Origin: Pleurotus djamor | Lineage: Eukaryota > Basidiomycota > Agaricomycetes > Agaricales > Pleurotaceae | Direction of reading: 5' to 3' | Assembly: GCA_029747585.1 (NCBI GenBank) | Contig: JAPEVF010000016.1 | Coordinates: 134,841 to 198,840 of the forward strand | DNA: 64,000 nt | Shown: one piece after another, positions 47,455-59,052 of the stretch | Numbering within the stretch: the stretch's first letter is position 1 | Layout: the number at the start of each line of letters is the position of its first letter | The notes under the pieces: generated by a model | Told to the model about the DNA's origin: nothing | What the model saw: only the letters and a program-made list of their open reading frames with translations | Database searches by the model: none | Translations under genes and position numbers: made by a program

Positions 47455-50400
47455 TCACTCAAAGTTAGCGGGAGCGTTGGTCCATAAATCCATGGGATTG
47501 GAGGTAGAATTTGAAGAGGAGCTACTTTGAAAAGTAAAGCTCATTGCTCGACTATCGGGTGGTGAGCTGGTTGGTTGAGTCCAACCATTGGTCGTCGGAG
47601 CACCCCGCGCCAGAATATCTGCACGACCTACATCGTCCGATGTAGCCTCCCAGCCTGGAGCAGTATTGACAACGTGGGTCAAAGAGGGGTCGGTGAGCAT
47701 GTCAGATGGAAAGGCCTTCAAGGACGTAATATCGCGCAAGAAAGGCAAGGGACTTCCATCGCTAGCTGCAACGAAAGGACTGTCACTGCAGGAGTGAGTG
47801 GAGTTCGAGGGAGACATCGTCCCGGCGTGGACCAATTCATTCATGATATCCCTGCTCCCACATGTCAGTTCAAAAGGAAGGGGAACATCGGGGAACAACA
47901 AACCAGACTCTTCCAGACATGACCCATCTAAGATGAAGTGGCCATGATAAAGTAGAAGAAAAATAGCGACGGGGAACTGACCTGTCTTCACATACTCTGT
48001 ATAGCTCCATACAGCTATGGATATGTTGCATATCCTTCGCTTGATTTACAGGTTCACCGGCCTGGATTGCGGTCCACAAGTTCAGAAGAAGGATCACGCC
48101 TGAAACGAAACCCCCGTACTACGCATGATGGTGAAAAAGATGATAAAACAATGAGATAATGTTTGCCTCACCGCCGTCATGGGTAAAATCGTTTCCGGGG
48201 CAACTTTTCGATGGATGTCTAAGGTATGACAGCAATTGCGAGCGGCGTTGGCGCAGATTGCCATTGAGGAGGAAGATAAACCTGAAAGGGTATGCAGAAA
48301 TGGTCGGTGAACGATGATTCTGACATAGCAATGCTGGGTGTGTAAGTAAGATGACTGTCGGAAGAAAGGGCTGTTGCTCCGAATGTCATCCCAACGAACT
48401 GAGAGGATGGTGACTTGGTGACTTGGTGAAGCTTCAAGATAGAAAGTGAGACCTACGATGTGGAGGAAGCGTGTCAAGCCATTGGTTCAGCTTGGAGTCC
48501 AGCTGAGAGACAATGGGATGCTCCCATGCTCCTATTAGCCCAAGAGCGATCCGGGACTTCTGGGTGATATACTACATTCGCAAAGACGTCAACGAAAGGC
48601 GTGAGATTGTACATGAACCGTCATACTAGGGTTCGCAGAGCAGTTCCAAGGATATGCATAAGTCGCAGCGAGCAGTTGAAGCTCATGATTAACGATGGTT
48701 TGTCATCAGGCTGTCTGAAGGCCTTTTCTGGGTCAGGATGTTCCCAGTACTCGTCATCAACTTCGAGTGGTAGATCTAGGTCAAGTCTAAGCCAAGGGTC
48801 AATGAGGTCGCCTACTGGTCCAGCATGGATGCGACTTACTCTTCGCTTCCGATTGTGCAAGATCGTCCGAGGAGCGAGCTTAGGGTTCGGTCCAATGAGA
48901 GGAGAATCCTACTCGGTGGGGCTCTGTGAGTGTACGACGATTGACACTGCACTCATGGGACCTACCAGAAAGCGCGCATCCAGAGTTCATTTTCGACAGT
49001 CGGTGCTCGATTCTTCCTTCTCCACTTGTGAACGCCAACCTCCTGTGCAAGGCGGAGTGCGATTCCAACTAATGTCCAGCATGAATGACCGACAGATGAA
49101 TCACGAAGGAATTCTATTGCTAACTAGACCTGTTCAGGAGGGCAACCCATTACGAATGAGAGTCTGACTTACGCAGTAAAGTTGTAGATCATAGAGTGTC
49201 GGAGCTGATAAGACGGACTGACGAACTATCTGCACCTGATTGAAGTACTTCCAGCCACGAGAATATTCGGGGTGTTCTACATCGCTGAGGCACACGCGAG
49301 GGTCATCTGACTGCCTGGAGCCGAGAGCGCATACAAGGAGGACAATGGCCCCAAAGGTATCATGGATTAGGTGAAGGCCATCTTTCATGGAGCGCTCAAA
49401 TGTTGGTCGGTGGAGTAACGGCAGCAAAAGATTGAAGTTCTCGAAATAATTGTCAATGAGAACGGGCATGAGATCTTCTTCCGGAAATTGGAGAGACAGA
49501 GTCGGGGGACCCAATGGCGGCGAGGATTCCCACTGGACACGCGGAATTAGCAAACAGCCTCAGCAGGACACATTGCGAACCACGTACGCTCGGGGTCGTC
49601 CAGAAGCATTCGCGCCTCTGCGACCACACCTGAGGGTTCTTGACATGTTCAGCCCTCGGACGCCCAGACAGTGCTTGTTTCATATTCATCGCAGTCTGCA
49701 GAAGGGCAACACCGCTGGATTTTCCAAAAAAGAGGTTTTCTTCGGGATCATGGACCGTCAAACGTTTGAAATCGTCTGAAACATATATGTCACGGCTGTC
49801 TTCGTCGTCGTGTTGCTCTGGGACTTCTGTAGAGGCGCGAAGAAGTTGAGAGATAAGTTCGCCGCTGGATGGTGTGGGCGATGGACGAGGGCTTGTTGTT
49901 ATAGACGCGGTAACCTGAGGAGAGGCTCTCTCATCACGAAGTAGAACGTCAAGGTCGAGTTCCGGGTGAAGCTTTTAGGATCAACTGAGTTATACGTGAG
50001 GGACGCCCAAATAAACCACCGAATACCTTTCGGAATAGGCTAGTTAGTCTCGCAACCTGGGCTTCAAGCAGCTTTGTATACCTACGCCTGATAAGTTGAA
50101 GTTGAAATGTAGTCATTGAACATGTACTTACTCCTTCCCACTAGGTCGGTGCCGCTTCTACTGGAATTTCAGCAGAAAGCCAGCTAGCGCACCGCAAGTT
50201 GCGCTTACACTCGGTATGTCCTCGTAGGTGCACCGGGGAAATGATAATTTCATACAGTTCGAGCAGAATGTATCAGACTCCTGAACGCCGTCGCCTGTAG
50301 AAATATATGAGACATTGAAGGGCGAGGCCAGTGGACGAAGAGAAATCCACACATCGGACTGAGGATCATTAGTCGCGTGCGGCACGCTGACAAGACTTTG

Positions 50401-50497
50401 ACCCACTTTTCCGACGTCGACACGTATCACATGCACGCTGAGCCTTTCTTTTCTTGATATAATGGGCGCCGTCGTCGTCGTTGTCGCTGGAGGACAT
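47455..50497 (-). CDS. Zn2Cys6 transcription factor with fungal-specific regulatory domain
   Basis: Nuclear regulator of the Gal4 class. The start is MSSSDNDDDGAHYIKKRKAQ at 50497. Exon 1 (50407-50497) ends inside ACDTCRRRK. The third zinc Cys is recovered only if a 6-base exon, 50353-50358, is spliced between introns 50359-50406 and 50295-50352. The product then reads CDTCRRRKIRCDGVQESD followed by TFCSNCMKLSFPRCTYED, a complete CX2CX6CX9CX2CX7C cluster. A short linker and coiled-coil (RYTKLLEAQVARLTSLFRK) follow. The middle homology region is VLIDNYFENFNLLLPLLHRP with TFERSMKDGL, FGAIVLLVCALGSRQSDDP and GWKYFNQVQIVRQS, typical of the fungal_trans domain, and continues through LHTQHCYVRIIVHRPFL to the end at 47455. 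Target genes are unknown. Exons between 47870 and 49190 are approximate. Confidence 0.85.
50353..50358 (-). other. 6-base microexon encoding part of I-R-C in the zinc cluster
   Basis: On the minus strand TCCGAT is flanked by an acceptor CTCAG (50359-50363) and a donor GTGTGG (50347-50352). Exon 1 ends in phase 1 (A), the microexon adds TC-CGA-T, and exon 3 begins GC-GAC. The join gives ATC-CGA-TGC, Ile-Arg-Cys. Without it the product lacks Cys3 of the zinc cluster. Confidence 0.75.
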
Positions 50498-50653
50498 GAG
50501 GGTCGTCAGTCAACTAGTCAAGAGCGGCGCCCCTATTCACGGACTGGTCCATGGGTCCAGGTACACCGCGGACCTCGGCTGTTATTTGGTTACTCTTCCT
50601 GCCAGTGCTCATCGACATCAGTGATATGTTCACGAGCTCTCCAATCGCGCGAC

Positions 50654-52846
50654 ATGACTGTCACGAATCGGAAAATTAGTAATCAGGACACGAAAATCAA
50701 ACAATATGACCTAGCTAACGAAGCAGCCTGCGACGAGCTCATGGCCTTCGGGGCGAATGAGCTGGTAGGTTCTTTCACAGAACACATGCTTCCCAATGGT
50801 TTTATGCTGGAAGACTCTCCGACGAGCTTGGCCAAACTTGCCAACGCTGTATCGGCTCGAGTACTTGTTGATCTCAGTAAGCGTGGCCTTCTAGTGCTTT
50901 AAAAGTCTGTCTAATCGCTTGAACAGAAAAAGAGTCCCAAAGTCAGCAGTTTCTGCGCTTTGCCCATGTCGCAGATGTTCCTCAGGAGCATCCCACGACG
51001 CGCACCGAGTGCAGAGCGTGCGTCGTTGGTGCATTCGAGACTGACTGGACTGAACCGGATAGAAAGGTTCCTTGGCCCTGTATGGAAGTTACATGCGAGG
51101 TTGCGTCTGACGACAAGTCAAGGGACCAGCGACGCCAACAAGGACTATCGGATGCTTATTACCTTCTCATGGCTCGCCCTGACCGGCATATCGTCCCCGG
51201 GATGTACTTCGAGAAGGACCATTTCGATTTTATTTTCGCTGTTTCAGGTGTTGGACTTCAAATCTGCAGATTGGATCGGAAAGAGTTTGATCCCGTGCTG
51301 CGTCTCTTGCACAAGATGATCTTCCGCATGTATCGGCCAGGACCCTTCGCAGACCCTACTTGTGCCAAGGTCCCCGGCGTCCTCGCCTACACTTATCCCC
51401 AGCTCCATCATCCAGACGGGAAGACATCCCTAGCAGGTTACGACTACACACACAAGTACGCAAGTGCCCCTTTCCATTCGCGAACCAATGTCTTGGTCAA
51501 CCCGACATCTCCCATTCCCGTCATCAAAGATCAGTACGCCAGGAAGGAGATCGTTAGACATGAATATGACATGTTACAACATATACACAAGAAGCCTATC
51601 ATTGGAGTCGTGACTCCACGGTACTTTTGCGAAGTCGATGTTCCCCATCTCGTCGCGACGATTCGGGGGAAGTCTCGTCTTGGGTTTGCTGAGCACGGAC
51701 AGCGGTTCATGGATGTCCCAAATGTCCAGACAGGGCTTGAAGTCTTGTACGACACGTTGGAGAGTAAGTGTATTCTGTTGTATATTCTGTGTTTTCAATA
51801 CTCAACGAACGTAGTCATTCGCCATCTCTACAGGGAACCGTCCCAGGTGCTACATTGCGACATCAGTTCTGGTAACGTCTGCTGGTTAGCGAATCCTGTC
51901 TCCTCAATCCCTGAGGGTGCACATAAGGAGGATGTTTGCTATATCAAGTTTTTACTAGGGAAGAGGTGAGTGGTTCATATTACTCACAGGGCCACACATG
52001 TCTCATTGCCGTTGGTATGCAGTTCCAATATGCAGGAAACGCACGCATTGTTGATTGATTACAACCGAGCGCAGAAACTTGGGGACTTGCCCTCGCAAAG
52101 GCACACCGTACGTACTCTTTCCCTTGGTCTTGAGTCATTGTCACGTATCGACGATCCTACCTAGGGGACACCCATCTTTACATCCCGAGCGATTGAGAAC
52201 GGTGCCCCCCTCGACTGGGCAAACGCTAAAATGGCCATAGTAGGGCAAACACCCGCTTTGCCCAATGTCTATGCTCTGGCTCACCCATTGCGTGAAACGA
52301 TTTCTCTACAAATGGAAGCAACCGTGGTTCAATCTCGGCCCAGTAACCATCCCAAGTTTACGCATGCACTCCACCATGATGCGGAGTCTATATTTTGGCT
52401 TCTTGTGTACTGGGCGCTGCTTATCCAACCCAAAGGTGCTGAAGGCACGTCCTTTATCAAGGCTTCTGACTGGGGGGAACTCCACGGTGACTACAAGGCG
52501 CGCAATGCTTTTATACTGAATTCCAGCACTGGCATGGAGGGTTCACTGGACCCCGCTTTCGNCCCCCCTTGGTCTCCTCATCAAGGAACTTGCATCCATG
52601 CTGACCGTCGATTACTATTACATGGACGAGAAGTCGGGGAGACAGCATGCTGAGTATGTCAACGAGACTTTCCAGCGCAGCATCTTGGAGTTTCTCAGGC
52701 GGCATAAGGGTCATTCTTTCCTGGGCGAGGAAATATCACCCACCCTTCGCAAGCCCGAGGGCATCACCGGCCAAGCATCTACCACCACGCGCACTGATGA
52801 CATCGATACTCCAACGGCAATTTTGGCTCGACCAACCGCAACCTGA
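50654..52846 (+). CDS. FunK1-type protein kinase
   Basis: Member of the FunK1 kinase family, expanded in multicellular fungi. It starts MTVTNRKISNQDTKIKQYDL at 50654, then VSARVLVDL spliced to KKESQSQQFLRFAHVADVPQ, and the FunK1 N-terminal region WPCMEVTCEVASDD. The catalytic loop is QVLHCDISSGNVCWL (about 51843-51887), where HCDISSGN replaces the usual HRDxxxxN. The metal-binding motif is ALLIDYNRAQKLG (DYN in place of DFG), split from the loop by an intron near 51966-52020. GTPIFTSRAIENG is the activation-segment end, and HHDAESIFWLLVYWALL is the conserved D-x-E-S helix. The frame shifts at the N at 52562, beside a C run, and resumes as PLGLLIKELASMLTVDYYYM to the stop at 52846. The role is unknown; the family is linked to development. 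Confidence 0.88.
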
Positions 52847-53780
52847 ATGTCAAGCCACCGGCTCGACACTTCCATCGCTCGTCGCATTACCGCTTTGCTC
52901 TGACTATGCTATCGCCATTGCTATGCAAACAATGTTCTAGGTATCTTATTTATACGGACAGTCATCACCGTTGTTGTCTTCCCTCAATTCCGACAAACGT
53001 CTTCAGTCGTGAGGTGTGCCGTTATGCAACGAGGCGAGTCTCTTGAAGGTGTAGACTCGGGCAAAGCCCCATTTACACTTTTTGGAGAGTCACCACGTCG
53101 GACTTCGTGCTTCAAAGTGTGCACAGTACGTTGGAAAGTGAGTTGAAATCCGTCTTGTTCGCGCCGTCGCGGCTCAACGTTCAACAACTCTACGGGTATC
53201 AGTCACTCACTACTTCTCCAGACGATATCACAAATGATTTACTGTGAACAGTTAGTTCTGGTGTTCTTGGTCGGCTCGAGCTCCCGTAAACGACCCCGAG
53301 GGTGCACATGATACCATTTGCCCTATGCTCGACAAGAGGTTATCGCAAAGGCTTTTTGGGATGAGAATGCGAACTGCGAACATATCCTGATTTCGTTCAC
53401 GAGACCTTCCAGCGCAGTATGTTTGGATCTTTTGAGCAAGAACATGAATGTCTTGACGTCTCCCTCGCTATTTATCCATATCAATGAGTGGACATTGATA
53501 TTGAACGTTTAGACGGCTCACCTTTGAACGATCCCTCACGCAGGTGCTCATTCCGTTGGTTCCAATCTCACGGAGCCGGGAAGGGATACTCATACCGAAG
53601 CTGCTCTTACTTGCAAGGTCCTCCTTTAGGTCTCCGATGGCCCTAAATTTCGTCATATTTGCCGAAAGTCATGCAAACCCTTCCAGTCGGCCACATGGTC
53701 TATTTCTAGATTCCCCCTTTATATGATCTAACCTTTAGGGTACTCTTCATTGCGCCCTCTTCTTGCATCCCCCGTGGATC
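52847..53780. other. Region with FunK1 remnant and the bHLH promoter
   Basis: Holds the decayed kinase copy annotated separately. The rest up to 53780 shows no gene and is probably the bHLH gene promoter. Confidence 0.5.
53128..53430 (+). pseudogene. Degenerate fragment of a second FunK1 kinase gene
   Basis: Three blocks match the intact kinase in the same order but with shorter spacing. ACGTTGGAAAGTGAGTT (53128-53144) matches the exon-donor border at about 51754-51770. GAGGGTGCACA (53298-53308) matches 51913-51923. GAGACCTTCCAGCGCAG (53401-53417) matches 52664-52680 with one change. No continuous frame remains. It is a tandem copy eroded by deletions. Confidence 0.65.
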
Positions 53781-54785
53781 ATGCAAGGCAGCAACGCCCT
53801 CCCTGCTGCCAGCAGCGGTGTTAATGCATCCCAGCCTCGCAGAATGAGGCAGCTTCGCTTAATTGCCCCGTCACCCGACACGCCCACGACCTCCTCTGAC
53901 TCTGATCGTCACTACGACTCCGACTCCGGCTCTGACTCTGACTTTCAGCCGGAAAGTCGTGTCTGCTCGCGCAAGGCTTCTTCCAGAAATGTTGACCAAC
54001 CATCGACTTCGCGTCCAGTTCCCATACTCCCAAAAAAGGGAAACCACGATGGGCAGCGTGGCGGTTCACCAGTACGTCGTATCTTCATGCCTGTTATGTG
54101 GATGATGACGCACTAATCGTATCTCGTTCAGCTACCACCTCGGCGAGGTCGAAGGCCAAGTGACATACCGAGGAGCGTTCGCGAGGCCCAAAGAAAGCTG
54201 AAACATTCTGCCATCGAGAAGACTCGTAGGACCAAGACCAACGAAGCCTTGGCAGCTCTGCGCGAGATGGTACCGTCTGAATATGCCCGAGCAGCCGAGG
54301 GCGCTGCCGACGACGACGAAGGGGCAGCTATAAGTGCGAAGAAGAAGGGAAAGGGATCGAAGGAGGACAGGGTCTTCAAGCTCGAGATATTGGTCATGAC
54401 GGTGTCCTATATGAAGGACTTGCAGGGAAAAGTCCGCCTCCTCGAGTCCCAACCGTCGCAATCCCCGCAATTGGAATCAAAATGTAGATGCTGCTGCGCA
54501 CAGAATGAGGATAGCAAGAAGCGCAAACGCCGCTCTGAGGATTGTTCAGAGTCTGAGAAGGATTCATGCGATCCCTGCGGCGAAGAGAAACGATCCAAAA
54601 GTCACCAAATCGATTTCCCCTCTCGCTATAGAGGTCATCGTTGCCTCAACGATCTCCTATGCTCTCCCTCGGATGCCCCTCCTACGACTTTCGCGGGACA
54701 TGATAAACACACCACCCTGAGCCCCAGTGATCGTTTACCTCCCATCTCCTCCTGGCTTAAGACCGACAGCACGATAAGCCCTTGA
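53781..54785 (+). CDS. bHLH transcription factor
   Basis: Nuclear DNA-binding protein. It starts MQGSNALPAASSGVNASQPR at 53781. Exon 1 is 53781-54071 and exon 2 is 54132-54785, giving about 314 residues. Exon 1 is an acidic/Ser-rich disordered region (DSDSGSDSDFQPE). The bHLH spans the start of exon 2: basic region REAQRKLKHSAIEKTRRTKT, helix 1 NEALAALREMVP, an unusually long loop of about 35 residues rich in Ala, Asp, Gly and Lys, then helix 2 EDRVFKLEILVMTVSYMKDL with QGKVRLLES. The basic residues H-x3-E-x-x-R-R support E-box binding (the His and Glu contact CANNTG in known structures). A Cys cluster (SKCRCCCAQNEDSKKRKRR) and a basic stretch that could be a nuclear localisation signal follow. 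Target genes are unknown; Ino4/Rtg-like roles are possible but unsupported. Confidence 0.9.
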
Positions 54786-55192
54786 AAGTTGTTATCGTAG
54801 GTTTCTCGGATTGGTATATGGACGTTAAGTTACTCTATGGGTATACTTGGATACTCTAGATTATTGTACTATACTGGCATCAACTTTTCCTCGGATTCTA
54901 CGATTCTGACTCAAAGACTAGGCTAAGGAAGGACATGGAAGTGATGATCCTGGCTGCTTCTGGCCGTCCCCCTGCCCCGCGTCGCCTTCGTTAGGAGTAA
55001 ATAGGAGGGGGGGCTTGGATGACATCACTCTCAACAGCAATTGGACACACGCCAAAGGCGTTGACGAGAACCTGAACGTCGCGCCGTCATGAATTTACTC
55101 ATCTTTACCGTCTACCCAACACCAACTATCGCCGCAGGCAGCCAAGTTGACCTGGAACGGTGAAGCTACTTATTCTATACGCAAGATAAACA
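54786..55192. other. Intergenic, bHLH 3' flank and MCU promoter
   Basis: No gene or repeat seen. A G/C-rich stretch is at 54960-55020. Confidence 0.45.
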
Positions 55193-56509
55193 ATGACAGG
55201 CTTGTTTAACGCCCTGAGGCCGAGGTTAGGATCCGCTGGTCAAGAGCTTGTCGTACTCATACTTATCTCGAGTTCAATATAGGTTTGGACACTGCGGCAC
55301 GGCGAGGTGGTGCGCCAAGAGTGTTGTTCGAGAGGTGCAGGAAAGCTTTTGCCGACGGCGGCTCTTTACATCGACGACATGGCGTAGCGAAGACGGACAA
55401 ACGCAATCCAGAGAAAATCTAAATGTAAATCATTCACGTTTCCTTGCACAAGCATCGCCAGGAGCGAAATGGGACAGCGCGCAGGGGGGTACACGAGGAC
55501 CAGGCGTGACCGACCCAGGAAATGGGTTCGAGTCCGTGACGGAAGGAAAAGGTTAGCCTTCGAGGTGGTCAACTTGGTGATCGTACCAATTGAATGATTC
55601 ATGAATAGGAAAACTCTCGCCGACTTCTTCGCATTTATTCAAACTTATCCTACCTCTGGACCGTTTCACCAAGACCAAGGATGACGAGAAATACGTCCCA
55701 CCGACGGTACTCCTCCTCCACCCATCTCAGCCTTTATCGCACGTCAGTCGCTTGATATCAGCGTCGTTACACCCAACAGCGCCGGACGCTGTCTCGTTCA
55801 GAAGTACATCACCAAGTGGCAGACAGTTTCAATGGGCTGATTCTACGGACGTTGGAGATTTCATCAAGGACGCTGCTCGTGCAGCAGAGTTCTCCATATG
55901 TGTCACTGAGAAGGGAAAAGAAGAACGGGTCATCGAAGTCGAGGTGCCGACGTTCGCGGACAGAACGAGGTTTCTTAGACGCAGGTTGCGTCTGATAGAG
56001 AGCCAGCTGGGGGAACTGGAAACATTGAAGAAGGCCTACGACAACGAAGCGCGTCGAGGGGCGCGTAGAATGGCCCTTGGTGGATTCGGGATGCTCGTCG
56101 CGTATTGGGGCATTGTCGCCCGACTAACATTTTGGGATTTCGGATGGTGAGTCTTCATGGGCCCTGGGGACGATTGGTTTTGAGCTGGTCACGTAGGGAT
56201 ATCATGGAGCCCATCACTTACCTCTCGGGTCTGTCGACTGTCATTTGTGGCTACCTCTGGTTCCTCTACCAAGGCCGCGAGGTGTCGTATTCGTCCGTCT
56301 TGGACCAATCCATATCGTCGCGTCGACAAGCGCTGTACAAAGCTCGCGGCCTCGATATTGAGAGGTACTTTGACCTCGTATCGGGTGCTAGGTCAATAAG
56401 AAGGGAAATCGGGAAGATTGCAGAGGACTATGATGAGGCCAGGGAGCAGGAGGAAGACGAGCAAGCGCAGGATGGTGACCCCAGCAAAGACGATAATGAA
56501 ATAAAATAA
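55193..56509 (+). CDS. mcu: Mitochondrial calcium uniporter pore protein
   Basis: Inner-membrane Ca2+ channel subunit. The inferred start is MTGLFNALRP at 55193, with an intron opening GTTAGG that joins R-FGHCGTARWCAKSVV; the presequence includes SFCRRRLFTSTTWRS. The matrix N-terminal domain follows in later exons (LFKLILPLDRFTK, PPTVLLLHPSQPLSHVSRLI, FQWADSTDVGDFIKDAARAA). The pore region is decisive: the coiled-coil FLRRRLRLIESQLGELETLK, TM1 MALGGFGMLVAYWGIVARLT, the selectivity motif FGWDIMEPITYL split by an intron at about 56147-56197, and TM2 TVICGYLWFLYQGREVSYSS. W-D-I-M-E-P is the MCU signature. A C-terminal helical, acidic tail ends at 56509. Exon 1 is the least certain part. No EMRE or MICU gene is in the window. 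Confidence 0.92.
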
Positions 56510-56564
56510 GGAATGCATTGGATATACATCCTTGTATACCACTACCTAGACTTTAGACAAATAT

Positions 56565-58005
56565 TCACTTGCCCTTCGCCCCAGGTTTGCCTTTAGGTTT
56601 TCCACCTCCCTTGCCAAACGACTTGCCCTCAAATCCAGGTCGGGCTTTGCCCTTTCCAACACCTTTGCGCTTGTCATTGCGCCGCTCGTTGCGCATAGCG
56701 ATATTGTCCTGACGTTTCTTTTGTTTGGCCGCCATCGACGTCGCCAATTGCTCTTTGCGGTCATCCCTACACAACGCACAGGAAGTCAGTCTGGTGTGAT
56801 CCCAAGGGAATAGCTTCATTTGCACGTACCAGGCTTTCTTGCTTTTCAACTTTTCCTTCTCCTTCCTCTTCACTGCCTTCTTCAGCCTGCCTTCATCATC
56901 GTGCACCTTGACACCCTCCATCCGCGCCTCGGCTTTCTGCCACTTTTCCTTCTCCTGGATTTCCTTGCGTTTCTCCTCAGGTAGCGACGCGAGTTTTTCT
57001 TTACGAGCAGCCAGTTGTTCGAGAGCTTGTGAGGGATTTGACGAAGTTTTGAGGTGGGCAAGTTTTTTCGAGGATGAACGTTCAGAGAGAGCGGAGAAAG
57101 CCACTGTGGTTGCTGACGATCTATGTGTGTCCGGTACAATAAGTTGGGCCTATAGAAACAGAGTGTTAGTTAGAGCCATTTTATAAGCCAGTGAGCAAGC
57201 AAACCTTGGTGGTATTCCCAATTGCGCGTGTATCCTTCTTCTCCTTCTCCTTACCTTTATTCTTCATCTCCTCCTGACGCCGAATCTTCTCCTTCGTCTC
57301 CTTCCTCCGTCTTTCCCTCATCGCAGCGCGTTGTTTTCTCCGTTCTTCCAGTAGTTCATCCCGATCACCCGGCTCGCCCGTCTGACCTCTCCGATTATTT
57401 CGTAGTTGTTCCATTTTGGCGTGGAGTTTCTTTCGAAGGTCCGATATACCACCGGATTGAGGTAAGGGGACGATATCTTCGGTGTCCACATCCATGGCCC
57501 CTCCATCGTCTCCTCCAGGTCCAGCAGCTTCGTCGTCCATGTCTACGTCGACATGTATATCGCTAGAGTCATCGTCATTGTCATCTGAAGCGTCGTTGGG
57601 TGCAGTAACGCGTTTCTTGACGGCCTGCGATGACTCTGCCTGGATATCAAGAATAGTTTTTTGGTTTGCCGGGTCAAGCTGGTGTTTCCTGATCAGGGAC
57701 TTGAACGAGGAGGCTTAGATGTAGCTACGCACCTTAGCCCGCTTAGCCTTCTTCGTGGCCTCCTTTATAGCTTGTTTTGGTGTCTTCTGCTTCTTGCTAT
57801 GTTTCTGAAACTTGGATGCAATCTAGAAGAATTGCATTCAGGAATGATTCGAGTAATAAGCGTAACCAGTGGTGCGACTGACTTCCTCATCGTTTGGGTC
57901 TTGAGCAAGATAGTATCTGGCTGGAATGAGCTTCAGCAGCGACTCGAAGGTATCGTTGTGTCGTTCCAGGGAAGCTCTGAGCTCAACGGCTGAAACGGCG
58001 ACCAT
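56565..58005 (-). CDS. rrp14: SURF6/Rrp14 ribosome-biogenesis protein
   Basis: Nucleolar factor for pre-rRNA processing. The start is MVAVSAVELRASLERHNDTF then ESLLKLIPARYYLAQDPNDE at 58005, the typical N-terminus of Rrp14. The next exons give IASKFQKHSKKQKTPKQAIK and an acidic Asp-rich stretch. The SURF6 core follows: GISDLRKKLHAKMEQLRNNR, DELLEERRKQRAAMRERRRK, VAFSALSERSSSKKLAHLKT, ASLPEEKRKEIQEKEKWQKA and DEGRLKKAVKRKEKEKLKSK. The C-terminus is the family's RKEQLATSMAAKQKKRQDNI with a Gly/Lys-rich tail (KGGGKPKGKPGAKGK) ending at 56565. Introns lie near 56767-56829, 57150-57204, 57712-57732 and 57822-57881; the third is approximate. It converges with MCU; the stops are only 55 bases apart. 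Confidence 0.9.
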
Positions 58006-58279
58006 GATGGAGGATTCCAAAACTTTTGGTTCCCACGGTCAACATGAAGAATCCGGCGCTTATTCACTTCTGGTCTATACAAAGAGGATCGACTGTCATC
58101 CTCCCGTCATAGACTCTAGAGGCTGGAATTCGAGCCTACACCTCTGGGACCTTTCAAGTTTCTGTCAATTCACCTTCCACATGCGACCGTCGACCAACAT
58201 GGTGGTGAAGCATGCAGTCTCGCATTTAGAACAAAGGTTGGAACGATGAGGCCTAACGTCGTTATGGAAGAGGTTTTAT

Positions 58280-59051
58280 TCATAGATTGACTAGCCTTCT
58301 GTTACGGAACATCCAAGCTACCGAACAAATGCCAAAGACATAACCGCATAGGATGAGAAACGCTTTTGTATCATCCACATACATCGTCTGAACCGAAAGG
58401 TTGATGGCCCCCGTAGCTACGTTCGCCTGAGCCCCAAGATCGTCAGTGGACACGCATTGGACAGGGACCGGAGACACGCTCACCAGAAGGAACAAGGCCA
58501 GTGCATTCTTGTTGATAGCCTCAAGCAACGGAGGCGGATTTCCGAGTTGGTTCCCAAGTAGCTGAAGAGCCGTCGTTGACTCAACGGGGACTTTGAGCTT
58601 TGATGTCGGGGAGTAAACAGATTTCGTAAGAGGAGATGGAAAGAAGTACAAATCAAGAAGAAGATAACCCAGGATAAAGCTCGTGTTGTACGCAGCAATC
58701 CAAAGGATGTATTGGAAATTCGCCTTGACATGAATGTTAAATAATAGGAAACATACATGGAGCACATGGGACATACCATTCTTCGCGAGACATCGGTTTC
58801 GGTGTTGATTAGTCTGCTCGCTCCGAGCAGGAACCACCATACGACTGCCCAAGAAAAGAGTTCCGTAGCGGTTTTATCATTCTCCCTGCGGATAGATGGC
58901 GGGGGAGTCGTTGTGCTTTTCAGTTGACGGCGGAAGTAATTCGGTGAAGGCGGTAAGATCAGAACACCAACAGACAGTCCAATGAGGTAGATGGCGAAGT
59001 AGCCAGGAAGGGAGACGAGTCCTTCCTTGTTAGCAGAGATGATGCGAAACG
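58280..59051 (-). CDS. gwt1: GPI inositol acyltransferase GWT1, C-terminal part only
   Basis: ER multi-pass enzyme that acylates inositol in GPI precursors. The frame begins abruptly next to the N at 59052 with FRIISANKEGLVSLPGYFAI, an internal GWT1/PIG-W block. It continues LIGLSVGVLILPPSPNYFRR, NDKTATELFSWAVVWWFLLG, ASRLINTETDVSRRM spliced to ANFQYILWIAAYNTSFILGY, LLEAINKNALALFLL spliced to ANVATGAINLSVQTMYVDDT, and KAFLILCGYVFGICSVAWMF, stopping at 58280. Introns are about 58729-58786 and 58428-58483. Roughly the first half of the protein (about 270 residues, with the luminal catalytic region) is missing: plus-strand sequence beyond 59052 codes for an unrelated gene. The gene is either cut by a mobile element, with its 5' half to the right of this window, or joined falsely at the N. 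Confidence 0.85.
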
Positions 59052-59052
59052 N

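Noticed and set aside
55515..55545. GGGTTCGAGTCC resembling a tRNA T-loop
   Set aside because: It lies inside a coding exon of the MCU gene and has no matching stems.
58007..58249. Plus-strand open frame starting opposite the SURF6 start codon
   Set aside because: No motif, and it overlaps the SURF6 5' end and the GWT1 3' flank; too weak to call.
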